Shown here piece by piece: positions 14,886-23,581 of a stretch of DNA of 35,857 nt. Position 1 is the stretch's first letter; the number at the start of each line of letters is the position of its first letter. This DNA is from Comamonas sp. lk. Its GTDB lineage: Bacteria > Pseudomonadota > Gammaproteobacteria > Burkholderiales > Burkholderiaceae_C. Position numbers and translations under genes: made by a program. The notes under the pieces were generated by a model. That model searched no databases and was not told the origin of the DNA. It saw nothing but the letters and a program-made list of their open reading frames with translations. The stretch covers positions 1 through 35,857 of the forward strand of contig CAMATX010000016.1 of the NCBI GenBank assembly GCA_945861345.1, in the 5' to 3' direction.

Positions 14886-16007
14886 TCACTTAGACGCTGC
14901 CGGTGCTGGCGCCGGCGCCGAAGCCGACTTGGGCTGATAAATCGTTACTTTCTGGCCCGGATTGAGCACATGCACGCCGGTGCTTACGATGCGCATGCCC
15001 GGCTCCAAGCCCTGCGCCAGCACGACTTCGTTGCCATCCGCTGTGGCGATCACGACAGGCTGCAAACGCACCGTCATGGTGGCGCCATCGACCACCCAGA
15101 CCGCCGCCTTCTCGCCATCATGCTGCAAAGCGCTGGTGGGCACTTTGATCACAGCCGGCCCCGAGCGGTCCAAGGCCTTGGGGCTGACCGTCACGGTCGC
15201 GCCCAGCGGCCAGGGGGCGGCGCCGTCGAGCCCCACTTTCACCAAGAATGTACGGGTCACCGGATCAGCACTGGCAGCCACCTCGCGTACGCGGGCGCTG
15301 GCCTGCTTGTCCGAAGCCCAGCCTTGCACCGTCACCGCCGAGCCCACATTGATCAGGCCCACTTTGTCCTCGGGCACCGCAAAAACCACGTCGCGCGGGC
15401 CGTCCAAAGCGATGCGCACCACCGGCGTGCCTGCGGCCAGCACCTGGCCGGGCTCGGCGTCCACCGAGGTCACCACGCCCGAGGCGTCGGCCAGCAAATT
15501 GGTATAGGACGCCTGGTTGCCTTGACCGGCCAACTGGGCCTGCGCCTGGTCCACCTGCGCTTGCGCGGCCTTGAGGGCGGCCTCACGGCGCTCCAACTCG
15601 GCGGCGCTGATGAAGTTCTGGTCGCGCAAATCTTTGTAGCGCTTGTAATCGGCCTGCGCCAAGTCGCGGTTGATCTGCGCCGAGGCGAGCAAGGCGCGGG
15701 CGCCATCGGCGGCCAGTTTCAGGTCTTGGGGGTCCAGTTGGGCCAGCAACTCGCCGGCGCGGACGCGCTGACCCAGCTCCACCTGGCGGCGCAGCAATTT
15801 GCCGTTCACCCGAAAGCCCAAGCGCGACTCGGTACGGGCGCGCACCTCGCCAGCGTATTCCAGCCCGCTTTGGATGCCCTCGGCGCCCACGGTAATGACC
15901 TTGACCGCCCGCACCGGCTCCTCGGCGGGGACAGGTTTGGAGCAGGCTTGCAGAAACACACAGGCAAGCACCAGCAAGCGCAGCACAAAGGAATTAGGCA
16001 TATTCAT
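14886..16007 (-). CDS. RND efflux periplasmic adaptor, membrane-fusion lipoprotein
   Basis: This 373-residue AcrA/MexA-type adaptor has an N-terminal lipoprotein signal ending LQAC (Cys near residue 22). Then come a lipoyl-type half motif (GFRVNGKLLRRQVELGQRV), an alpha-helical hairpin (about 95-165, rich in Ala, Gln and Arg), the second lipoyl half (ASGVVTSVDAEPGQVLAAG) and beta-barrel and membrane-proximal domains. It links the RND pump to an outer-membrane channel. Two starts two codons apart (ATG 16007 and 16001) are possible; neither has a strong Shine-Dalgarno. It is the first gene of a two-gene operon and has a TetR-operator-like palindrome upstream. Confidence 0.94.
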   Translation of the reverse strand: MNMPNSFVLRLLVLACVFLQACSKPVPAEEPVRAVKVITVGAEGIQSGLEYAGEVRARTESRLGFRVNGKLLRRQVELGQRVRAGELLAQLDPQDLKLAADGARALLASAQINRDLAQADYKRYKDLRDQNFISAAELERREAALKAAQAQVDQAQAQLAGQGNQASYTNLLADASGVVTSVDAEPGQVLAAGTPVVRIALDGPRDVVFAVPEDKVGLINVGSAVTVQGWASDKQASARVREVAASADPVTRTFLVKVGLDGAAPWPLGATVTVSPKALDRSGPAVIKVPTSALQHDGEKAAVWVVDGATMTVRLQPVVIATADGNEVVLAQGLEPGMRIVSTGVHVLNPGQKVTIYQPKSASAPAPAPAASK

Positions 16008-16042
16008 GGCACAAGAAGGGAATAAAAATGAAAAAACGGCCG

Positions 16043-16068
16043 AATTACTGACCGTCTGGTTATTAATT
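16043..16068. promoter_or_regulatory. TetR-operator-like palindrome upstream of the RND operon
   Basis: AATTACTGACC, GTCT, GGTTATTAATT form a 26-bp inverted repeat whose arms match at 9 of 11 positions. It ends 35 bases before the adaptor ATG in the gap divergent with hpnC. Size and position suit a TetR/AcrR-family repressor operator. No such regulator is encoded in the window. Confidence 0.5.
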
Positions 16069-16186
16069 AAACCACAAGCCCTTTATTGCACAGGAAATTG
16101 CTGCGGGTTTTCCCCATGCGTGAGAGGGCCATTGCGCCCGCTACCCAAGCCTTTGGGCCTGCCACGCCAAGGCACAATGCGCGGCT

Positions 16187-17080
16187 ATGCCCCCCGCCCC
16201 GCCGCCCGCAGCGCCGATTGCGCACTACGAGAACTTTCCTGTCGCCTCCTGGTTGTGCCCACCGCATTTGCGCGCGCCCATTGCGGCCATCTACCACTTT
16301 GCCCGCAGCGCCGACGACCTGGCCGACGAGGGCGATGCCACGCCCGCCCAGCGCCTGGCCGCACTGCAAGACTACCGCCAGGCGCTGGAGCGCGCCTGCC
16401 ACACCGCGCCAGCGCCCGATGCCCATTGGGCGCACGTATTCGTCCCGCTGGCTCACGCGCTGGCCCGCTGGGCGCTGCCCGTATCGCTGTTACATGACCT
16501 GCTCGATGCCTTTGTGCAAGACGTCGAAATGACACGCGACGCCCGCCCCTACACCACAGAAACGCAGCTGCTCGATTACTGCCGCCGCTCGGCCAACCCG
16601 ATTGGTCGCCTGCTTTTGCACCTGTACGGCGTACACGACAGCGCGGCGCTGGCCCAAAGCGACGCGATTTGCACCGCGCTGCAGCTGATCAATTTTTGGC
16701 AAGACCCCAGCGTCGATCTGTTGCGCGGGCGCAATTACTTTCCCTTGGACTGGTGCGCCCGCTTTGGCTGCTGGCCGGGGCGCGAAGGCCAGGTGGAACG
16801 CCCCGAGTTGGCCGGCACGCTGCTGGCCCACTGCACGGCGGACGCCCGCCAGCGCATGGCCCAGGGCGCCGCCTTGGTGCACCGCCTGCCCGGGCGTGCC
16901 GGCTGGGAGTTGCGTCTGGTCGTGCAAGGCGGTCTGCGCGTGCTGGAAAAGACCGAGCGCCTCGGTGCACGCGCCCTGCGGGAGCGCCCACGCCTGCGCG
17001 CCTGGGATGCGCCGCTGTTGCTGTGGCGCGCCCTGGAGATGCGCACCCCAAGCGACAAAGGCTGGCAAAAGCGACAATAA
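16187..17080 (+). CDS. hpnC: Hydroxysqualene synthase HpnC
   Basis: This 297-residue protein of the squalene/phytoene synthase family corresponds to HpnC, which converts presqualene diphosphate to hydroxysqualene. The first Asp-rich motif is DDLADEGD (43-50). The second is in LINFWQDPSVDLLRGRNYFP (about 165-185), with the NFWQD sequence characteristic of HpnC rather than HpnD. It begins the hpnC-hpnD-hpnE operon, and hpnD follows after 3 bases. The start at 16187 gives a proline-rich N terminus; another ATG lies at 16177 but is out of frame. Confidence 0.93.
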   Translation: MPPAPPPAAPIAHYENFPVASWLCPPHLRAPIAAIYHFARSADDLADEGDATPAQRLAALQDYRQALERACHTAPAPDAHWAHVFVPLAHALARWALPVSLLHDLLDAFVQDVEMTRDARPYTTETQLLDYCRRSANPIGRLLLHLYGVHDSAALAQSDAICTALQLINFWQDPSVDLLRGRNYFPLDWCARFGCWPGREGQVERPELAGTLLAHCTADARQRMAQGAALVHRLPGRAGWELRLVVQGGLRVLEKTERLGARALRERPRLRAWDAPLLLWRALEMRTPSDKGWQKRQ

Positions 17081-17083
17081 GGC

Positions 17084-17923
17084 ATGACCCCGGCCCAATA
17101 CGTTCAGGAAAAAGCCGCCGCCTCGGGCAGCAGCTTTTATTACGCCTTTTTGTTTCTGCCGCCGCCCCGGCGCGCCGCGATCACCGCCTTTTATGCGTTT
17201 TGCCGCGAAGTGGACGACGTGGTCGACGAGGCCCGCGACGCCAGCGTCGCCGCGACCAAGCTGGCCTGGTGGCAGGTCGAGGTGCAACGCGCCTACGCCG
17301 GGCAGCCCACGCACCCGGTCATGCTGGCCCTGATGCCGCTGGCGGCCGACTACGGCATCAGCGCAGCGCAGTTGCAAGCCATCATCCGGGGCTGCCAGAT
17401 GGACTTGGAGCAAACCCGTTACCTCGACTTTGCGGCACTGCAGCAATACTGCCATTTGGTAGCCGGCGTGGTGGGCGAAGTGGCGGCCCAAATCTTTGGC
17501 CAAAGCCAGCCCCAGACCACGCAATACGCCCATACCCTGGGTCAGGCGCTGCAGCTCACCAACATCATCCGCGATGTCGGCGAGGATGCAAAAATTGGAA
17601 GAATTTATATACCAATCAATGAGATGCAGAATTTTGATGTGAAAGCACATGAAATATTAAAGTGCATCCCCTCGGCCCGCTTCAGCGCCCTGATGGCCTT
17701 CCAGGCCGAGCGCGCGCAGGGCCTGTACACCCAGGCGCTGGGCTTGTTGCCCGATGCCGACCGGCGCAGCCAAAAGCCGGGGCTGATGATGGCCAGCATC
17801 TACCGCACCTTGCTCGCGCGCATCCAAGCGCAGGGCTTTCCGGTGCTTACCGAGCGCGTGCGCCTGAGCCCTTTGCGCAAATTTTGGCTGGCCTGGAAAG
17901 TCCAGGCGCTGGGGCGCATGTGA
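17084..17923 (+). CDS. hpnD: Presqualene diphosphate synthase HpnD
   Basis: This 279-residue enzyme condenses two farnesyl diphosphates to presqualene diphosphate, the first step of the HpnCDE route. The Asp-rich motifs are DDVVDEARD (44-52) and NIIRDVGED (about 160-168). It overlaps hpnE by four bases (GTGA) and follows hpnC by three, so all three genes are co-translated. Codons ~169-195 (17588-17667) are only about 29% GC against a clearly GC-rich background, yet the reading frame and the expected family sequence (KIGRIYIPINEM) are kept. This suggests a locally imported or mosaic segment rather than a broken gene. Confidence 0.94.
   Translation: MTPAQYVQEKAAASGSSFYYAFLFLPPPRRAAITAFYAFCREVDDVVDEARDASVAATKLAWWQVEVQRAYAGQPTHPVMLALMPLAADYGISAAQLQAIIRGCQMDLEQTRYLDFAALQQYCHLVAGVVGEVAAQIFGQSQPQTTQYAHTLGQALQLTNIIRDVGEDAKIGRIYIPINEMQNFDVKAHEILKCIPSARFSALMAFQAERAQGLYTQALGLLPDADRRSQKPGLMMASIYRTLLARIQAQGFPVLTERVRLSPLRKFWLAWKVQALGRM
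17588..17667. other. AT-rich mosaic patch inside hpnD
   Basis: Eighty bases contain 23 G or C (29%), flanked on both sides by GC-rich hpnD sequence with abrupt edges. The patch stays in frame and encodes plausible HpnD residues using A/T-ending codons (AAA, ATT, TTA, AAT) otherwise rare in this gene. Confidence 0.75.
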
Positions 17924-19308
17924 AGCGCTGGCGCGTCGCCATAGTGGGCGCCGGCTGGTCCGGGCTGGCCGCGGCAGTCAGCGCCACCAACGCCGGTCAC
18001 CAAGTGACGGTTTTTGAAGCCAGCCGCAGTCTGGGCGGCCGGGCGCGCTGCCTGCCCGCAAGCAGCCAGGCTTTGCTGCCCGACGGCAGCGCGGCGGTGC
18101 TGGACAACGGCCAGCACATCCTTATTGGCGCCTACCAAGAAACGCTGGCTTTGATGTACCAGCTAGGCCTCTCGCCTGGCAAGCTGTTGCTGCGTGTGCC
18201 TCTGAATCTGCGCTTTGACGACGGCTGCGGCCTGCGCCTACCCGACTGGCCCCGGCCCTGGAACATGGTCGCCGGTCTGGCACTGGCCTCGGGTTGGAGC
18301 CTGAGCGACAAGTGGTCTTTGGTCAAAGCGCTGCGCGCTTGGCGCAAGCGCGGCTTCCAATGCGATGCGAGCGCCACGGTCGCCGATTTATGCAAAGACC
18401 TGCATACGGCCGTGGTGGAAGACCTGATCGCGCCCCTGTGCATTTCGGCGCTCAACACACCGCCCCAAGTGGCCAGCGCCCAGGTGTTTCTGACCGTGTT
18501 AAACGACAGCCTTTTCACCGAACCGACTGCGCCCGCGCCGGACGCGACCGACCCATGGACGGCGGCTGGCTCCGACCTGCTTTTGCCCCGCGTGGACCTG
18601 GGCCGCTTGCTGCCAGAAGCCGCCGCCGCGTGGTTGCAAGCGCGTGGCGCCCAGGTGCACCTCGGCCAGCGCTGCGAGGCGCCGCAATGGAGCGCCGGGC
18701 AATGGCAGCTGAACGGCCAGGGCTTTGACAAAGTCATTTGGGCCACTGCCCCACAACATGCGCTGCAGGTGTTTAGCGCCTACCAACCCCTGGCACCCCA
18801 CAACCTGGGTTTGCATTTGAAACGCTGGCTGCGCCAGGCGCGCGGCTTGACATACCAATCGATTGCCACCGTCTACGCCCACGCGCCCGGCCTGGTGCTG
18901 CCCCAGGCACTGATGGGTCTGCGCAGCAGTCCCTTGGCGCCAGCGCAGGTGGTGATCGACCGGGGCCAGCTTGATGGGCCGGCGGGCCTGATGGCCTTGG
19001 TGGTGAGCGCGCCGCAAGGCAGCTACGAGAACCTGGAGGACATGGTGATCGCGCAAGCAAACAAGGCGCTGGAGCCCTGGCTGGGCACAGCCCGCCTCTC
19101 GCCGGTACAAACCGTGGTGGAAAAGCAAGCCACCTTCTCCTGCGTACCGGGCTTGTCGCGGCCTCAGCAGCGCGTGGCGCCCGGCTTGCTGGCCTGCGGC
19201 GACTACCTTTACGCGCCCTACCCGGCCACACTGGAGGGCGCGGTGCGCAGCGGCATCATGGCGGCGCTGGCGCTCAATGAAGCTGAGGGTTTTGTTTGGA
19301 AGGAATGA
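17920..19308 (+). CDS. hpnE: Hydroxysqualene dehydroxylase HpnE (FAD-dependent)
   Basis: This 462-residue flavoprotein completes the pathway by reducing hydroxysqualene to squalene. The N-terminal FAD-binding Rossmann motif VAIVGAGWSGLAAA (about 6-19) is followed by VTVFEAS and the GGRARCLP segment typical of amine-oxidase/desaturase-like FAD enzymes. A C-terminal FAD-contact region (LLACGDYLYAPYPATLEGAVRSG) is present. The start is GTG 17920, overlapping the hpnD stop as GTGA. The open frame extends further upstream, but that part is a shadow of hpnD. hpnE converges with the HAD hydrolase gene, with 13 bases between the stops. Confidence 0.93.
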   Translation: MKRWRVAIVGAGWSGLAAAVSATNAGHQVTVFEASRSLGGRARCLPASSQALLPDGSAAVLDNGQHILIGAYQETLALMYQLGLSPGKLLLRVPLNLRFDDGCGLRLPDWPRPWNMVAGLALASGWSLSDKWSLVKALRAWRKRGFQCDASATVADLCKDLHTAVVEDLIAPLCISALNTPPQVASAQVFLTVLNDSLFTEPTAPAPDATDPWTAAGSDLLLPRVDLGRLLPEAAAAWLQARGAQVHLGQRCEAPQWSAGQWQLNGQGFDKVIWATAPQHALQVFSAYQPLAPHNLGLHLKRWLRQARGLTYQSIATVYAHAPGLVLPQALMGLRSSPLAPAQVVIDRGQLDGPAGLMALVVSAPQGSYENLEDMVIAQANKALEPWLGTARLSPVQTVVEKQATFSCVPGLSRPQQRVAPGLLACGDYLYAPYPATLEGAVRSGIMAALALNEAEGFVWKE

Positions 19309-19321
19309 GCGTATGCCATGT

Positions 19322-20017
19322 TTAGACGCCTAGCGCGTCGCACAAGGCGTCTAAGGTCTGGACGGTCAGGTGCGGTTCGGGGCCATCGGCCCAGGACGCG
19401 CCCCGGCGGTTGAGCCACACAGCCTGCATACCGGCGGCCATGGCACCCACAACGTCCAAGCGCGCATCGTCGCCCACGTGCAAAACCTCCTCGTTGCTGC
19501 AGGCCAGGTGCTGCGCAGCAGCGTCAAAAATGGCGCGGTGCGGCTTGGGCTGGCCCCGGGTGTGTGCGCCCACGCTGCCGCAAAAATACGCGCCCAAGCC
19601 CACTAAATGCACATCGGCATTGCCATTGGTCAGCGCCAAAAGGGGAAAGCGCGCCGCCAAACGGGCCAGCGCGGGCTGCGCGTCCTCGTACAGCGTGACC
19701 TTTTGGCGGGCGGCGTAGAACACCTCAAAAGCCGGCTCGCACCAGTGGTCAGGCTCCTCGCTTTGGGCAAGCGCCAGGGCAATGATGTTGCGCCGCAGCG
19801 CGCTCATGTCATGCGCGCATTCGGGGGTTTGGGCCACGACGGCGTCGCGCAGCGCCATGCGCTGGGGCATGTGGGCCAGCAAAGCGGCGGTGCGCGGCGC
19901 GCGCTCGCCCAGCCAGTCTTGCATGGCACGTTCGGCGCCGGCGATGGTGGGCGCCACTGGCCACAAGGTGTCATCTAGGTCCAGGGTGATGGCGCGGATT
20001 TTGGAGGGGTCAAACAT
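19322..20017 (-). CDS. HAD-family hydrolase (subfamily IA-like)
   Basis: This 231-residue HAD-superfamily phosphatase has motif I ITLDLDDTLW with Asp13 and Asp15, motif II around LLALTNGN, motif III Lys in GQPKPHRAIF, and motif IV HVGDDARLDVVGA. A helical cap inserted after motif I suits subfamily I. The substrate is unknown. The start at ATG 20017 (MFDPSKIRAI) is chosen because the upstream extension is a shadow of hemH. It is divergent from hemH with only 18 bases between the two ATGs, so their promoters must lie inside or overlap the coding regions. Confidence 0.88.
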   Translation of the reverse strand: MFDPSKIRAITLDLDDTLWPVAPTIAGAERAMQDWLGERAPRTAALLAHMPQRMALRDAVVAQTPECAHDMSALRRNIIALALAQSEEPDHWCEPAFEVFYAARQKVTLYEDAQPALARLAARFPLLALTNGNADVHLVGLGAYFCGSVGAHTRGQPKPHRAIFDAAAQHLACSNEEVLHVGDDARLDVVGAMAAGMQAVWLNRRGASWADGPEPHLTVQTLDALCDALGV

Positions 20018-20035
20018 AGTGGGCGAGAATAGCGC

Positions 20036-21124
20036 ATGCCATTTTTTGAAGAACCCCCCTTTTTTCACGGCCAAACACCGCGCACTGCGGTGCTTTATTG
20101 CAATCTGGGCACGCCCGATGCGCCCACCCCTGTGGCCGTGCGCCGCTACCTGGCGGAGTTTTTGAGCGACCAGCGTGTTGTCGAGATTCCGCGCCTCTTG
20201 TGGCTGCTCATCCTGCACGGCATTATTTTGCGTTTTCGGCCCGCCAAATCGGCGGCCAAATACGCCAGCATCTGGACGCCCGAGGGCTCGCCACTCAAGC
20301 TGTGGACCGAAAAACAAGCCGCGCTTTTACAAACGGCCCTGCAAGCGCAGGGCGACCATGTGCTGGTGCGCTGGGCGATGCGCTACGGCAGCGGATCGAT
20401 TGCCTCGCAGCTGGACGCGCTCAAAACCGAAGGCGTCACGCGGGTGCTGGTACTGCCGGCGTACCCCCAGTACTCGGCCACGACCACGGCCAGCGTGTTT
20501 GATGCGGTCTACCAGTGGGCCGCGCGCACCCGCTCCATCGTGGAGTTGCGCTTTGTGAACCACTACCACGACCATGCGCAGTACATCGCCGCTTTGCAAG
20601 CGCGCGTGCAGGCGCATTGGGCCGAGCACGGCCGCCCCGAGGTTTTGGTGATGAGTTTTCATGGTGTGCCGGCGCGTACGCTGGCGCTGGGCGACCCTTA
20701 CCACTGCGAGTGCTTCAAAACCGCGCGCCTGCTGGCCGAGGCGCTGGGTCTGGAGAAAACGCAGTACAAAGTCACCTTCCAAAGCCGCCTGGGCCGCGCC
20801 AAATGGCTGGAGCCCTACACCGAGCCCACGCTCATTGCCATGGCGCAGTCCGGCACCAAGCGCGTGGATGTGGTCTGCCCCGGCTTTACCAGCGACTGCC
20901 TAGAAACACTCGAAGAGATCAATATGGAAGCGCGCCACGCCTTCCTAGGTGCAGGCGGCAGCGATTTCCATTACATCGAATGCCTCAACGACAGCGCGCC
21001 GGGCATCCAAGCGCTGGCCGCCGTAGCACGCCAGCACATGGGCGGCTGGCCCACACAGAGCCCGGACGCGGCGCAACTGGCCGCTTCCCAAGCCGCCGCG
21101 CTGGCGCTGGGCGCACCGCAGTAA
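20036..21124 (+). CDS. hemH: Ferrochelatase
   Basis: This 362-residue ferrochelatase inserts Fe2+ into protoporphyrin IX, the last step of protoheme synthesis. Family marks include TAVLYCNLGTPDAP (16-30), RYGSGSI, and the metal-site His209 in VMSFHGVPART, followed by a C-terminal VVCPGFTSDCLETLEEI segment carrying the conserved acidic residue. The length is normal for proteobacteria. dusC starts 4 bases after its stop, so the two are probably co-transcribed. Confidence 0.96.
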   Translation: MPFFEEPPFFHGQTPRTAVLYCNLGTPDAPTPVAVRRYLAEFLSDQRVVEIPRLLWLLILHGIILRFRPAKSAAKYASIWTPEGSPLKLWTEKQAALLQTALQAQGDHVLVRWAMRYGSGSIASQLDALKTEGVTRVLVLPAYPQYSATTTASVFDAVYQWAARTRSIVELRFVNHYHDHAQYIAALQARVQAHWAEHGRPEVLVMSFHGVPARTLALGDPYHCECFKTARLLAEALGLEKTQYKVTFQSRLGRAKWLEPYTEPTLIAMAQSGTKRVDVVCPGFTSDCLETLEEINMEARHAFLGAGGSDFHYIECLNDSAPGIQALAAVARQHMGGWPTQSPDAAQLAASQAAALALGAPQ

Positions 21125-21128
21125 ACGC

Positions 21129-22079
21129 ATGGCGCTGGTCCTGGCCCCGATGGAGGGCCTGCTCGACTTTGTATTGCGCGATGTGCTCACCCGCGTGGGC
21201 GGTATTGACCGCTGCGTCTCTGAGTTCATCCGCGTGACCAACACCTTGCTGCCCGAGCGCGTGTTTTTGCGCGTGGTGCCCGAGCTGGCCCACGGGGGGC
21301 GCACACCTGCCGGCGTACCGGTGCGCCCGCAGCTGCTGGGCTCCGACCCGGCCTGCCTGGCCGACAACGCCGCGCGCGTGGCCGGCATGGGCGCCGATGG
21401 CGTGGACCTGAACTTTGGCTGCCCGGCCAAAGTCGTCAACCGCCACGGCGGCGGCGCGGCCTTGCTGCAAGACCCGCAACAGCTGTTTTCCATCATGCAA
21501 GCCGTGCGCCGTGCAGTGCCCGCGCCACAAACTGTGTCAGCCAAAATGCGTTTGGGCTTTTTGGACGACAGCCGCGCTGAAGAATGCGCGCTGGCCCTGC
21601 AAGAAGGCGGCGCCAGCGAAATCGTGGTCCATGCCCGCACCCGCGCCGATGGCTACCGCCCGCCGGCGTACTGGCACCGCATCGCCGACATCCGCGCACG
21701 CGTGCATACCCCCGTTGTGGCCAACGGCGAAATCTGGACGGTGCAAGATGCGCAGCGCTGCCGCGCTGAGTCGGGCTGCCATACGCTGATGCTGGGGCGT
21801 GGCATGGTTAGCAACCCGGGGCTGGCGCTTGAAATTCGCGACGCGCACGGCGACCAATCGGTTCAACACGGCGTGCAGTGGGCCGCTTTGCAACCGCATT
21901 TACGGGCGTTTTGGACCTTGGTGGTCAGCCGCCTTGAGCCGCGCCAACAGGCTGGGCGGCTCAAGCAATGGCTCTATTTTCTGCGCCGCCATTACCCACA
22001 GGCTGATGCGGCCTACGGGCAACTGCGTGCGCAAAACGACCTGGCCGCCATTGACACCTGGCTGGCCGCGCAGGCCTAG
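21129..22079 (+). CDS. dusC: tRNA-dihydrouridine(16) synthase DusC
   Basis: This 316-residue FMN enzyme reduces uridine in the tRNA D loop. The N terminus LVLAPMEGLLDFVLRD is the TIM-barrel FMN-site signature, and LNFGCPAKVVNRHGGGA carries the catalytic Cys98, the same position as in E. coli DusC. IVVHARTRADGY holds the substrate and FMN-phosphate contacts. The MEG and LNFGCPAK variants, rather than MAGVTD and DINMGCP, point to DusC over DusA or DusB. It follows hemH by 4 bases and converges with the FAH-family gene. Confidence 0.92.
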   Translation: MALVLAPMEGLLDFVLRDVLTRVGGIDRCVSEFIRVTNTLLPERVFLRVVPELAHGGRTPAGVPVRPQLLGSDPACLADNAARVAGMGADGVDLNFGCPAKVVNRHGGGAALLQDPQQLFSIMQAVRRAVPAPQTVSAKMRLGFLDDSRAEECALALQEGGASEIVVHARTRADGYRPPAYWHRIADIRARVHTPVVANGEIWTVQDAQRCRAESGCHTLMLGRGMVSNPGLALEIRDAHGDQSVQHGVQWAALQPHLRAFWTLVVSRLEPRQQAGRLKQWLYFLRRHYPQADAAYGQLRAQNDLAAIDTWLAAQA

Positions 22080-22096
22080 GCGCCACCGAGGGCGCC
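22079..22096. terminator. Short hairpin between convergent dusC and FAH-family genes
   Basis: GGCGCC, ACCGAG, GGCGCC form a 6-bp stem in the 25-base gap between the convergent stops. It has no U-tract on the dusC strand, so it is at best a weak bidirectional terminator. Confidence 0.3.
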
Positions 22097-22104
22097 TTAC
22101 GCAA

Positions 22105-22953
22105 TTAAGCGGCGGCCACGCAGGTTTGACTTTGCTCGCCCAGTCCGGCGATGCCCAAGCGCATAACGTCCCCAGCCTTGAGGTACCAGGGCTCCGGTTT
22201 TTGTCCCAGACCCACGCCTGACGGTGTTCCGGTGCTGATGATGTCGCCCGGATGCAGCGTCATAAAGCCGCTGATGTAGCTCACCAGCTCGGCAATACCA
22301 AAAATCAGATTGGCCGTGGTGCCGTCTTGCACCCGCTTGCCATTGACCTCCAGCCACAGGCTGAGCTGCTGCGGATCGGCCACCTCGTCTGCCGTCACCA
22401 GCCAGGGGCCCACGGGGGTGAAGGTGTCCGCAGCTTTGCCCTTGTCCCACTGGCCGCCGCGCTCGAGCTGAAAGGCGCGCTCGGACACATCGTTCACCAG
22501 CACATAGCCAGCCACATAGGACAAGGCGTCCGCTTGGCTGACATAGCTGGCTTTGCTGCCGATGACTACGCCCAGCTCCACTTCCCAGTCGGTCTTGAGG
22601 GCGCCGCGCGGGATGGTGACCGGGTCATTGGGGCCAGAGAGCGAACTGGTGGGTTTGAGAAAAAGCACCGGTTCTTTGGGTGGCTGCATGCCCGATTCGC
22701 GGGCGTGATCGGCGTAATTGAGGCCGACGCAGACAATTTTCCCGATATCGGGGACCGGGCAGCCCCAGCGCGTGCCCTCGGGCAGTCGCGGCAAGCGGTC
22801 CACATCGACAGCGCGCAAGGCGTCCAAAGCGGCGGGCGCCAAGTGCGCGGCGCGCCAGTCGGGCACCAGCATGGAGATGTCGCGGGCCACGCCGTCGCTG
22901 CCCAAAATACCTGCGCGCTCCTGGCCCGCCGGGCCAAAACGTAACAATTTCAT
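22105..22953 (-). CDS. Fumarylacetoacetate hydrolase (FAH) family protein
   Basis: This 282-residue protein has the FAH catalytic domain over its C-terminal two thirds: KIVCVGLNYADHARE, FLKPTSSLSGPND, the metal-ligand segment WEVELGVVIG, VNDVSERAFQ, and the late GDIISTGTPSGVG. Family members hydrolyse or decarboxylate acylpyruvates or hydrate keto-pentenoates in catabolic pathways; the substrate cannot be fixed here. The start at ATG 22953 (MKLLRFGPAG) is chosen over the upstream codon because it has AAGGA about 8 bases upstream and matches family N termini. It is divergent from hslR. Confidence 0.88.
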   Translation of the reverse strand: MKLLRFGPAGQERAGILGSDGVARDISMLVPDWRAAHLAPAALDALRAVDVDRLPRLPEGTRWGCPVPDIGKIVCVGLNYADHARESGMQPPKEPVLFLKPTSSLSGPNDPVTIPRGALKTDWEVELGVVIGSKASYVSQADALSYVAGYVLVNDVSERAFQLERGGQWDKGKAADTFTPVGPWLVTADEVADPQQLSLWLEVNGKRVQDGTTANLIFGIAELVSYISGFMTLHPGDIISTGTPSGVGLGQKPEPWYLKAGDVMRLGIAGLGEQSQTCVAAA

Positions 22954-23078
22954 GTCGCTTTTTCCTTGAGTTGTGTGCAAAACGGCACCCTAACGCACCG
23001 CCTTTGAGCACCATTGTGCTGCAAAGCCCGCTCTGGTCCGGCGCCCTGCCCGCGCCCAAAAGCCGCTACAGTGGGCGC

Positions 23079-23483
23079 ATGGAAAGTGTTCGTATCGACA
23101 AATGGCTCTGGGCAGCGCGATTTTTTAAGACACGCTCCTTGGCCACCGAGGAAGTCAACAAAGGCCATGTCCAGGTGGGCGCCAACAAAGTCAAGCCCGC
23201 CCGCGAGCTGCGCGTAGGAGAGACCGTCACCGTGCTGCAAGCGCAAATTGCCCGCACTATTGTGGTCAAAGGCCTGAGCGGCCAGCGCGGGCCCGCCCCG
23301 GTGGCGCAGGCCTTGTACGAGGAAACGGCCGACAGCATCAGCGCCCGCCTGGCCCAGCAAGAGCAAAGGCGCCTGCGCGTGGAGCCGGCCAGCGCCATAG
23401 AGCACGGGCGCCCCACCAAACGCGAGCGGCGCAAACTACAGGCTGGGCTAGACGCCCGCTGGAGCGCCACGCTAGACGATTGA
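23079..23483 (+). CDS. hslR: Hsp15-like S4-domain RNA-binding protein
   Basis: This 134-residue protein has an N-terminal S4 RNA-binding domain (VRIDKWLWAARFFKTRSLATEEV, then GHVQVGANKVKPARELRVGE) and a basic C-terminal tail (RPTKRERRKLQ). In E. coli Hsp15 binds free 50S subunits carrying stalled peptidyl-tRNA. The start at ATG 23079 is chosen because MESVRIDKWLWAARFF is the usual N terminus; the longer frame upstream is non-homologous. It is divergent from the FAH gene and precedes ribBX by 98 bases. Confidence 0.88.
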   Translation: MESVRIDKWLWAARFFKTRSLATEEVNKGHVQVGANKVKPARELRVGETVTVLQAQIARTIVVKGLSGQRGPAPVAQALYEETADSISARLAQQEQRRLRVEPASAIEHGRPTKRERRKLQAGLDARWSATLDD

Positions 23484-23581
23484 GGGGCCAGGCAGCCGCT
23501 TGCGGCGATAATCCGACCCTGCACCTGCGGCCCTATGGCCCCCAAGCAAGCCGCGCCGCAGGAAAACCCGAAAGTTACCCG

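Noticed and set aside
23484-23581. FMN riboswitch upstream of ribBX
   Set aside because: I could not find the conserved FMN-aptamer blocks in the 98-base gap.
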